Shown here: one piece after another, positions 21,749 through 33,337 of the stretch
How the letters are laid out: each line of letters begins with the position of its first letter
Numbering within the stretch: the first letter of the stretch is position 1
DNA from: Anaspis maculata
Taxonomy: Eukaryota > Arthropoda > Insecta > Coleoptera > Scraptiidae
Length of the DNA stretch: 64,000 nucleotides
Assembly: GCA_949128115.1 (NCBI GenBank)
Contig: OX421967.1
Coordinates: 6,004,070-6,068,069 of the forward strand
Direction of reading: 5' to 3'
Notes under the pieces: model-generated
What the model was told of the DNA's origin: nothing
What the model saw: only the letters and a program-made list of their open reading frames with translations
The model's database searches: none
Translations under genes and position numbers: made by a program

Positions 21749-24700
21749 CAGGATAACCGGTACAAAGATGGACGAAGTGTAATACACAGTTTAAAGGCTG
21801 AAACAAGGCTAGTTGAGTATAATTTTGTGTTTACAAGCTTCCCGGCAGCATGAAATGGCTTTATTCTGGCCTGAATCATCTGGGAAGCATGAAAATCTTT
21901 TGAAGAAGAAACCGTACAAAGATAAACGAGGTGTAATACACAGTTTAAAGGCTGAAACAAGGCTAGTTGAGTTTAATTTTGTGTTTGCAAGCTTTGGGCA
22001 GCATGAAATAGTTCAGTTTTGTCCTTAATCATTGGTAAAAAGTGGAAATCACTTACGAATAGAGCAGTTCAATGATGAACGACGTTAATTTCACAGTTTC
22101 AATGCTGAAACATGGCTATTTGAGCCAGATTTGTGTTTACAAGCTCCCGGCAGCATGAAATGGCTAAGTTCTGGCCTGAATCATCTGGGAAGCATAGAAA
22201 TCTCTTGTCAAAGAAACCGTACAAAGATAAACAAGGTGTATTACACAGTTCAAAGGCTGAAACAAGGCTAGTTGAGTTTAATTTTGTGTTTACAACCTTC
22301 GGGCAGCATGAAATAGCTCTGTTTTGTCCTTAATCATTGGCAAAGAGTGGAAATCACTTGTGAATGGAGCAGTTCAATGATGAACGAGGATAATTACACA
22401 GTTTCAATGCTGAAACATGGCTAATTGAGCCAGTTTTGTGTTTACAAGCTCCCGGCAGCATGAAATGGCTTAGTTCTGGCCTGAATCATCTGAGAAGCAT
22501 GAAAATCACTTGTAAAAGAAACCGTACAAAGATGGACGAGGTGTATTACACAGTTTAATAGCTGAAACAAGGCTAGTTAAGTTTAATTATGTGTTTACAA
22601 CCTTCGGGCAGCATGAAATAGCTCTGTTTTGTCCTTAATCATTGGCAAAGAGTGGAAATCACTTGTGAATGGAGCAGTTCAATGATGAACGAGGTTAATT
22701 ACACAGTTTCAATGCTGAAACATGGCTAATTGAGCCAGTTTTGTGTTTACAAGCTCCCGGCAGCATGAAATGGCTTAGTTCTGGCCTGAATAATCTAGGA
22801 AGCATGAAAATCACTTGTAAAAGAAACCGTACAAAGATGGAAGAGGTGTATTACACAGTTTAATAGCTGAAACAAGGCTAGTTGAGTTTGATTTTGTGTT
22901 TACAACCTTCGGGCAGCATGAAATAGCTCTGTTTTGTCCTTAATCATTGGCAAAGAGTGGAAATCACTTGTGAATGGAGCAGTTCAATGATGAACGAGGT
23001 TAATTACACAGTTTCAATGCTGAAACATGGCTAATTGAGCCAGTTTTGTGTTTACAAGCTCCCGGCAGCATGAAATGGCTTAGTTCTGGCCTGAATAATC
23101 TAGGAAGCATGAAAATCACTTGTAAAAGAAACCGTACAAAGATGGAAGAGGTGTATTACACAGTTTAATAGCTGAAACAAGGCTAGTTGAGTTTGATTTT
23201 GTGTTTACAACCTTCGGGCAGCATGAAATAGCTCTGTTTTGTCCTTAATCATTGGCAAAGAGTGGAAATCGCTTGTGAATGGAGCAGTTCAATGATGAAC
23301 GAGGTTAATTACACAGTTTCAATGCTGAAACATGGCTAATTGAGCCAGTTTTGTGTTTACAAGCTCCCGGCAGCATGAAATGGCTTAGTTCTGGCCTGAA
23401 TCATCTGAGAAGCATGAAAATCACCTGTAAAAGAAACCGTACAAAGATGGACGAGGTGTATTACCCAGTTTAAAGGCTGAAACAAGGCTAGTTGAGTTTA
23501 ATTTTGGGTTTACAAGCTTCGGGCAGCATAAAATAGCTCAGTTTTGTCCTCAATCATTGGCAAAGAGTGGAAATCACTTGTGAATAGAGCAGTTCAATGA
23601 TGAACGAGGTTAATTTCACAGTTTCAGTGCTAAAACATGGCTAAATGAGCCAGTTTTGTGTTTACAAGCTCCCGGCAGCATGAAATGGCTTAGTTCTTGC
23701 CTGAATCATCTGTGAAGCATGAAAGTCACCTGTAAATGAAACCGTACAAAGATGGACGCAGTTACATACACAGTTTAATGGCTGAAACAAGGCTAGTTTA
23801 GTGTAGTTTTTTGTTTACAAGCTTTGGGCAGCATGAAATGGCTCAGTTTTGTCCTTAATCATTGGCAAAGAGTGGAAATCACTTGTGAATAGAGCAGTTC
23901 AATGATAAACAAGGTTAATTCCACAGTTTCAATGCTGAAACATGGCTAATTGAGCCAGTTTTGTGTTTACAAGCTCCCGGCAGCATGAAATGGCTTAGTT
24001 CTGGCCTGAATCATCTGAGAAGCATGAAAATCACTTGTAAAAGAAACCGTACAAAGATGGACGAGGTGTATTACACAGTTTAATAGCTGAAACAAGGCTA
24101 GTTGAGTTTAATTTTGTGTTTACAACATTCGGGCAGCATGAAATAGCTCTGTTTTGTCCTTAATCATTGGCAAAAAGTGGAAATCACTTGTGAATGGAGC
24201 AGTTCAATGATGAACGAGGTTAATTACACAGTTTCAATGCTGAAACATGGCTAAATGAGCCAGTTTTGTGTTTACAAGCTCCCGGCAGCATGAAATGGCT
24301 TAGTTCTGGCCTGAATAATCTAGGAAGCATGAAAATCACTTGTAAAAGAAACCGTACAAAAATGGACGAGGTGTATTACACAGTTCAATAGCTGAAACAA
24401 GGCTAGTTGAGTTTAATTTTGTGTTTACAACCTTCGGGCAGCATGAAATAGCTCTGTTTTGTCCTTAATCATTGGCAAAGAGTGGAAATCGCTTGTGAAT
24501 GGAGCAGTTCAATGATGAACGAGGTTAATTACACAGTTTCAATGCTGAAACATGGCTAATTGAGCCAGTTTTGTGTTTACAAGCTCCCGGCAGCATGAAA
24601 TGGCTTAGTTCTGGCCTGAATCATCTGAGAAGCATGAAAATCACTTGTAAAAGAAACCGTACAAAGATGGACGAGGTGTATTACACAGTTTAATAGCTGA

Positions 24701-27700
24701 AACAAGGCTAGTTGAGTTTGATTTTGTGTTTACAACCTTCGGGCAGCATGAAATAGCTCTGTTTTGTCCTTAATCATTGGCAAAGAGTGGAAATCACTTG
24801 TGAATGGAGCAGTTCAATGATGAACGAGGTTAATTACACAGTTTCAATGCTGAAACATGGCTAATTGAGCCAGTTTTGTGTTTACAAGCTCCCGGCAGCA
24901 TGAAATGGCTTAGTTCTGGCCTGAATAATCTAGGAAGCATGAAAATCACTTGTAAAAGAAACCGTACAAAGATGGAAGAGGTGTATTACACAGTTTAATA
25001 GCTGAAACAAGGCTAGTTGAGTTTGATTTTGTGTTTACAACCTTCGGGCAGCATGAAATAGCTCTGTTTTGTCCTTAATCATTGGCAAAGAGTGGAAATC
25101 GCTTGTGAATGGAGCAGTTCAATGATGAACGAGGTTAATTACACAGTTTCAATGCTGAAACATGGCTAATTGAGCCAGTTTTGTGTTTACAAGCTCCCGG
25201 CAGCATGAAATGGCTTAGTTCTGGCCTGAATCATCTGAGAAGCATGAAAATCACCTGTAAAAGAAACCGTACAAAGATGGACGAGGTGTATTACCCAGTT
25301 TAAAGGCTGAAACAAGGCTAGTTGAGTTTAATTTTGGGTTTACAAGCTTCGGGCAGCATAAAATAGCTCAGTTTTGTCCTCAATCATTGGCAAAGAGTGG
25401 AAATCACTTGTGAATAGAGCAGTTCAATGATGAACGAGGTTAATTTCACAGTTTCAGTGCTAAAACATGGCTAAATGAGCCAGTTTTGTGTTTACAAGCT
25501 CCCGGCAGCATGAAATGGCTTAGTTCTTGCCTGAATCATCTGTGAAGCATGAAAGTCACCTGTAAATGAAACCGTACAAAGATGGACGCAGTTACATACA
25601 CAGTTTAATGGCTGAAACAAGGCTAGTTTAGTGTAGTTTTTTGTTTACAAGCTTTGGGCAGCATGAAATGGCTCAGTTTTGTCCTTAATCATTGGCAAAG
25701 AGTGGAAATCACTTGTGAATAGAGCAGTTCAATGATAAACAAGGTTAATTCCACAGTTTCAATGCTGAAACATGGCTAATTGAGCCAGTTTTGTGTTTAC
25801 AAGCTCCCGGCAGCATGAAATGGCTTAGTTCTGGCCTGAATCATCTGAGAAGCATGAAAATCACTTGTAAAAGAAACCGTACAAAGATGGACGAGGTGTA
25901 TTACACAGTTTAATAGCTGAAACAAGGCTAGTTGAGTTTAATTTTGTGTTTACAACATTCGGGCAGCATGAAATAGCTCTGTTTTGTCCTTAATCATTGG
26001 CAAAAAGTGGAAATCACTTGTGAATGGAGCAGTTCAATGATGAACGAGGTTAATTACACAGTTTCAATGCTGAAACATGGCTAAATGAGCCAGTTTTGTG
26101 TTTACAAGCTCCCGGCAGCATGAAATGGCTTAGTTCTGGCCTGAATAATCTAGGAAGCATGAAAATCACTTGTAAAAGAAACCGTACAAAAATGGACGAG
26201 GTGTATTACACAGTTCAATAGCTGAAACAAGGCTAGTTGAGTTTAATTTTGTGTTTACAACCTTCGGGCAGCATGAAATAGCTCTGTTTTGTCCTTAATC
26301 ATTGGCAAAGAGTGGAAATCGCTTGTGAATGGAGCAGTTCAATGATGAACGAGGTTAATTACACAGTTTCAATGCTGAAACATGGCTAATTGAGCCAGTT
26401 TTGTGTTTACAAGCTCCCGGCAGCATGAAATGGCTTAGTTCTGGCCTGAATCATCTGAGAAGCATGAAAATCACCTGTAAAAGAAACCGTACAAAGATGG
26501 ACGAGGTGTATTACCCAGTTTAAAGGCTGAAACAAGGCTAGTTGAGTTTAATTTTGGGTTTACAAGCTTCGGGCAGCATAAAATAGCTCAGTTTTGTCCT
26601 CAATCATTGGCAAAGAGTGGAAATCACTTGTGAATAGAGCAGTTCAATGATGAACGAGGTTAATTTCACAGTTTCAGTGCTAAAACATGGCTAAATGAGC
26701 CAGTTTTGTGTTTACAAGCTCCCGGCAGCATGAAATGGCTTAGTTCTTGCCTGAATCATCTGTGAAGCATGAAAGTCACCTGTAAATGAAACCGTACAAA
26801 GATGGACGCAGTTACATACACAGTTTAATGGCTGAAACAAGGCTAGTTTAGTGTAGTTTTTTGTTTACAAGCTTTGGGCAGCATGAAATGGCTCAGTTTT
26901 GTCCTTAATCATTGGCAAAGAGTGGAAATCACTTGTGAATAGAGCAGTTCAATGATAAACAAGGTTAATTCCACAGTTTCAATGCTGAAACATGGCTAAT
27001 TGAGCCAGTTTTGTGTTTACAAGCTCCCGGCAGCATGAAATGGCTTAGTTCTGGCCTGAATCATCTGAGAAGCATGAAAATCACTTGTAAAAGAAACCGT
27101 ACAAAGATGGACGAGGTGTATTACACAGTTTAATAGCTGAAACAAGGCTAGTTGAGTTTAATTTTGTGTTTACAACATTCGGGCAGCATGAAATAGCTCT
27201 GTTTTGTCCTTAATCATTGGCAAAAAGTGGAAATCACTTGTGAATGGAGCAGTTCAATGATGAACGAGGTTAATTACACAGTTTCAATGCTGAAACATGG
27301 CTAAATGAGCCAGTTTTGTGTTTACAAGCTCCCGGCAGCATGAAATGGCTTAGTTCTGGCCTGAATCATCTGAGAAGCATGAAAATCACCTGTAAAAGAA
27401 ACCGTACAAAGATGGACGCAGTTACATACACAGTTTGATGGCTGAAACAAGGCTAGTTTAGTGTAGTTTTTTGTTTACAAGCTTTGGGCAGCATGAAATG
27501 GCTCAGTTTTGTCCTTAATCATTGGCAAAGAGTGGAAATCACTTGTGAATAGAGCAGTTCAATGATAAACAAGGTTAATTCCACAGTTTCAATGCTGAAA
27601 CATGGCTAATTGAGCCAGTTTTGTGTTTACAAGCTCCCGGCAGCATGAAATGGCTTAGTTCTGGCCTGAATCATCTGAGAAGCATGAAAATCACCTGTAA

Positions 27701-30700
27701 AAGAAACCGTACAAAGATGGACGCAGTTACATACACAGTTTGATGGCTGAAACAAGGCTAGTTTAGTGTAGTTTTTTGTTTACAAGCTTTGGGCAGCATG
27801 AAATGGCTCAGTTTTGTCCTTAATCATTGGCAAAGAGTGGAAATCACTTGTGAATAGAGCAGTTCAATGATGAACGAGGTTAATTTCACAGTTTCGGTGC
27901 TAAAACATGGCTAAATGAGCCAGTTTTGTGTTTACAAGCTCCCGGCAGCATGAAATGGCTTAGTTCTTGCCTGAATCATCTGTGAAGCATGAAAGTCACC
28001 TGTAAATGAAACCGTACAAAGATGGACGCAGTTACATACACAGTTTAATGGCTGAAACAAGGCTAGTTTAGTGTAGTTTTTTGTTTACAAGCTTTGGGCA
28101 GCATGAAATGGCTCAGTTTTGTCCTTAATCATTGGCAAAGAGTGGAAATCACTTGTGAATAGAGCAATTCAATGATAAACAAGGTTAATTTCACAGTTTC
28201 AATGCTGAAACATGGCTAATTGAGCCAGTTATGTGTTTACAAGCTCCCGGCAGCATGAAATGGCTTAGTTCTGGCCTGAATCATCTGAGAAGCATGAAAA
28301 TCACCTGTAAAAGAAACCGTACAAAGATGGACGAGGTGTATTACCCAGTTTAAAGGCTGAAACAAGGCTAGTTGAGTTTAATTTTGGGTTTACAAGCTTC
28401 GGGCAGCATAGAATAGCTCAGTTTTGTCCTCAATCATTGGCAAAGAGTGGAAATCACTTGTGAATAGAGCAGTTCAATGATGAACGAGGTTAATTTCACA
28501 GTTTCAGTGCTAAAACATGGCTAAATGAGCCAGTTTTGTGTTTACAAGCTCCCGGCAGCATAAAATGGCTTAGTTCTTGCCTGAATCATCTGGGAAGCAT
28601 GAAAATCACCTGTAAATGAACCCGTACAGAGATGGACGAGGTGTATTACACAGTTTAATAGCTGAAACAAGGCTAGTTGAGTTCAATTTTGTGTTTTCAA
28701 CCTTCGGGCAGCATGAAATAGCTCTGTTTTGTCCTTAATCATTGGCAAAGAGTGGAAATCACTTGTGAATGGAGCAGTTCAATGATGAACGAGGTTAATT
28801 ACACAGTTTCAATGCTGAAACATGGCTAATTGAGCCAGTTTTGTGTTTACAAGCTCCCGGCAGCATGAAATGGCTTAGTTCTGGCCTGAATCATCTAGGA
28901 AGCATGAAAATCACTTGTAAAAGAAACCGTACAAAGATGGACGAGGTGCATTACACAGTTTAATGGCTGAAACAAGGCTAGTTGAGTTTAATTTTGTGTT
29001 TACAAGCTTCGGGCAGCATAAAATAGCTCAGTTTTGTCCTTAATCATTTGCAAAAAGTGAAAATCACTTGTGAATAAAGCAGTTCAATGATGAACAAGGT
29101 TAATTTAACAGTTTCGAAGCTGAAACATGGCTAATTGAGCCTATTTTGATGTTTACGAGCTCCCAGCAGCATGAATTGGCTTAGTTCTGGCCTGAATCAT
29201 CTGGGAGGCATGAAAATCTCTTGTAAAAGAGACCGTACAAAAATAAACGAGATGTATTACACAGTGGAAAGGCTGAAACAAGGCTAGTTGAGTTTAATTT
29301 TGTGTTTGAAAGCTTTGGGCAGCATGAAATAGCTCAGTTTTGTCCTAAATCATTTGCAAAGAGTGGAAATCACTTGTGAATAAAGCAGTTCAATTATGAA
29401 CGAAGTTAATTTTACAGTTTCAAAGCTGAAACATGGCTAATTGAGCCTAGTTTTGTGTTTACGATCTCCCGGCAGCATGAATTGGCTAAGTTCTGGCCTG
29501 AATCATCTGGGCAGCATGAAAATCTCTTGTCAAAGGAACCCTACACAGATGGACGAGGTGTAATACACAGTTTAAAGGCTGAAACAAGGCTAGTTGAGTT
29601 TAATTTTTTGTTTACATGCTTTGGGCAGCATGAAATAGCTCAGTTTGGTCCTTAATCATTGGCAAAAAGTGGAAATCACTTGTGAATAGAGCAGTTCAAT
29701 GATAAACAAGGTTAATTCCACAGTTTCAATGCTGAAACATGGCTAATTGAGCCAGTTTTGTGTTTACAAGCTCCCGGCAGCATGAAATTGCTTAGTTCTT
29801 GCCTGAATCATCTGGGAAGCATGAAAATCACCTGTAAATGAACCCGTACAAAGATGGACAAGGTGTATTACACAGTTTAATAGCTGTAACAAGGCTAGTT
29901 GAGTTTAATTTTGTGTTTACAACCTTCGGGCAGCATGAAATAGCTCTGTTTTGTCCTTAATCATTGGCAAAGAGTGGAAATCACTTGTGAATAGAGCAGT
30001 TCAATGATGAACGAGGTTAATTACACAGTTTCAATGCTGAAACATGGCTAATTGAGCCAGTTTTTCAATTACAAGCTCCCAGCAGCATGAAATGGCTTAG
30101 TTCTGGCCTGAATCGTCTGGGAAGCATGAAAATCACATGTAAAAGAAACCGTACACAGATGGACGAAGTGTAATACACAGTTTAAAGGCTGAAACAAGGC
30201 TAGTTGAGTTTAATTTTGTGTTTACAAGCTTCGGGCAGCATGAAATAGCTCAGTTTTGTTATTAATCATTGGTAAAAAGTGGAAATCACTTGTGAATAGG
30301 GCAGTTCAATGATGAACGAGGTTAATTTCACAGTTTCAATGCTGAAACATGGCTAATTGAGCCAGTTTTTTATTTACAATCTCCCGGCAGCATGAAATGG
30401 CTTAGTTCTGGCCTGAATCATCTGGGAAGCATGCAAATCACTTGTAAAAGAAACCGTACACAGATGGACGAGGTGTAATACACAGTTTGAAGGCTGAAAC
30501 AAGGCTAGTTGAGTTTAATTTTGTGTTTACAAGCTTCGGGCAGCATGAAACAGCTCAGTTTTGTCCTTAATCATTCCCAAAGAGTGGAAATCACTTGCGA
30601 ATAGAGCAGTTCAATGATAAACGAGGTTAATTCCACAGTTCCAATGCTGAAACATAGCTATTTGAGCCAGTTTTGTGTTTACAAGCTCCCGGCAGCATGA

Positions 30701-33337
30701 AATGGCTTAGTTCTGGCCTGAACAATCTAGGAAGCATGGAAATCACTTGTAAAAGAAACCGTACACAGATGGACGAAGTGTAATACACAGTTTAAAGGCT
30801 GAAACAAGGCTAGTTGAGTTTAATTTTTTGTTTAAAAGCTTCGGGCAGCATGAAATAGCTCAGTTTTGTTATTAATCATCGGTAAAGAGTGGAAATCACT
30901 TGTGAACAGGGCAGTTCAATGATGAACGAGGTTGATTTACAGTTTCAATGCTGAAACATGGCTAATTGAGCCTAGTTTTGTGTTTACAAGCTCCCAGCAG
31001 CATGAAATGGCTTAGTTCTGGCCTGAATCATCTGGGAAGCATGGAAATCACTTGTAAAAGACACTGTACATGAACGAGGTGTAATACACAGTTTAAAGGC
31101 TGGAACAGGGCTAGTTGAGTTTAATTTTGTGTTTACAAGCTTCGGGCAGCATGAAATAGCTCAGTTTTGTTATTAATCATTGGTAAAAAATGGAAATCAC
31201 TTGTGAATAGGGCAGTTCAATGATAAACAAGGTTAATTTCACAGTTTTGATGCTGAAACATGGCTATTTGAGCCAGTTTTGTGTTTACAAGCTCCCGGCA
31301 GCATAAAATGGCTTAGTTCTAGCCTGAACAATCTAGGAAGCATGAAAATCACTTGTAAAAGAAACCGTACACAGATGGACGAAGTGTAATACACAGTTTA
31401 AAGGCTGAAACAAGGCTAGTTGAGTTTAATTTTTTGTTTACAAGCTTCGGGCAGCATGAAATAGCTCAGTTTTGTTATTAATCATTGGTGAAGAGTGGAA
31501 ATCACTTGTGAATAGGGCAGTTCAATGATAAATGAGGTTAATTCCACAGTTTCATTGCTGAAACATGGCTATTTGAGCCAGTTTTGTGTTTACAAGCTCC
31601 CGGCAGCATGGAATGGCTTAGTTCTCGCCTGAACAGTCTAGGAAGCATGGAAATCACTTGTAAAAGAAACCGTACACAGATGGACGAAGTGTAATACACA
31701 GTTCAAAGGCTGAAACAAGGCTAGCTGAGTTTAATTTTTTGTTTACAAGCTTCGGGCAGCATGAAATAGCTCAATTTTGTTATAAATCATTGGTAAAGAG
31801 TGGAAATCACTTGTGAATAGAGCAGTTCAATGATAAACGAGGTTAATTTCACAGTTTCAGTGCTAAAACTTGGCTAAATGAGCCAGTTTTGTGTTTACAA
31901 GCTCCCGGCAGCATGAAATGGCTTAGTTCTGGCCTGAATCATCTGAGAAGCATGAAAATCACTTGTAAAAAGAACCGTACAAAGATGTACGAGGTGTATT
32001 ACACAGTTTAATAGCTGAAACAAGGCTAGTTGAGTTTAATTTTTTGTTAACAAGCTTCGGGCAGCATGAAATAGCTCAGTTTTGATATTAATCATTGGTA
32101 AAGAGTGGAAATCACTTGTAAATAGGGCAGTTCAATGATGAACGAGGTTAATTCCACAGTTTCAATGCTGAAACATGGCTATTTGAGCCAGTTTTGTGTT
32201 TACAAGCTCCCGGCAGCATAAAATGGCTTAGTTCTAGCCTGAACAATCTAGGAAGCATGAAAATCACTTGTAAAAGAGACCGTACACAGATGGACGAAGT
32301 GTAATACACAGTTTAAAAGCTGAAACAAGGCTAGTTGAGTTTAATTTTGTGTTTACAACCTTCGGGCAGCATGAAATAGCTCTGTTTTGTCCTTAATCAT
32401 TGGCAAAGAGTGGAAATCACTTGTGAATAGAGCAGTTCAATGATAAACAAGGTTAATTCCACAGTTTCAATGCTGAAACATGGCTAATTGAGCCAGTTTT
32501 GTGTTTACAAGCTCCCGGCAGCATGAAATGGCTTAGTTCTTGCCTGAATCATCTGGGAAGCATGAAAATCACCTGTAAATGAACCCGTACAAAGATGGAC
32601 GAGGTGTATTACACAGTTTAATAGCTGAAACAAGGCTAGTTGAGTTTAATTTTGTGTTTACAACCTTCGGGCAGCATGAAATAGCTCAGTTTTGATATTA
32701 ATCATTGGTAAAGAGTGGAAATCACTTGTAAATAGGGCAGTTCAATGATGAACGAGGTTAATTCCACAGTTTCAATGCTGAAACATGGCTATTTGAGCCA
32801 GTTTTGTGTTTACAAGCTCCCGGCAGCATAAAATGGCTTAGTTCTTGCCTGAATCATCTGTGAAGCATGAAAGTCACCTGTAAATGAAACCGTACAAAGA
32901 TGGACGAAGTTACATACACAGTTTAATGGCTGAAACAAGGCTAGTTTAGTGTAGTTTTTTGTTTACAAGCTTTGGGCAGCATGAAATGGCTCAGTTTTGT
33001 CTTTAATCATTGGCAAAGAGTGGAAATCACTTGTGAATAGAGCAGTTCAATGATAAACAGGTTAATTCCACAGTTTCAATGCTGAAACATGGCTATTTGA
33101 GCCAGTTTTGTGTTTACAAGCTCCCGGCAGCATAAAATGGCTTAGTTCTAGCCTGAACAATCTAGGAAGCATGAAAATCACTTGTAAAAGAAACCGTACA
33201 CAGATGGACGAAGTGTAATACACAGTTTAAAGGCTGAAACAAGGCTAGTTGAGTTTAATTTTTTGTTTACAAGCTCTGGGCAGCATGAAATGGCTCAGTT
33301 TTGACCTAATTCATTTGCAAAGAGTGGAAATCACTTG
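21749..33337. repeat. 305-bp satellite array, left part (about 38 units)
   Basis: Head-to-tail units with a fixed period: the CCCGGCAGCATGAAATGGCT mark recurs at 22451, 22756, 23061, 23366, 23671 and 23976, always 305 apart. Each unit has two diverged halves of 153 and 152 bases, both with the pattern ACAGTTT..A.GCTGAAACA.GGCTA, GTGTTTACAA, and GGCAGCATGAAAT. The left end is about 21749 and the right end is the transposon at 33338. Units at both edges are more diverged than those in the middle, as expected for unequal exchange. Short frames within it are incidental. A centromeric or subtelomeric role is possible but not shown. Confidence 0.97.
23441..28320. repeat. Higher-order repeat blocks within the satellite
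   Basis: Unit variants recur in order. Calling the variant with TATTACCCAG D, the one with GCAGTTACATACAC E, then F, and the one with AATGGACGAG and CAGTTCAATAG G, D begins at 23441, 25271, 26491 and 28321. The distances are 1830, 1220 and 1830 bases (6, 4 and 6 units). D-E-F-G at 23441-24660 is the same as 25271-26490 at every position I compared, and D-E-F repeats a third time from 26491. Two adjacent E-like units at 27406 and 27711 are also nearly identical. Confidence 0.88.
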
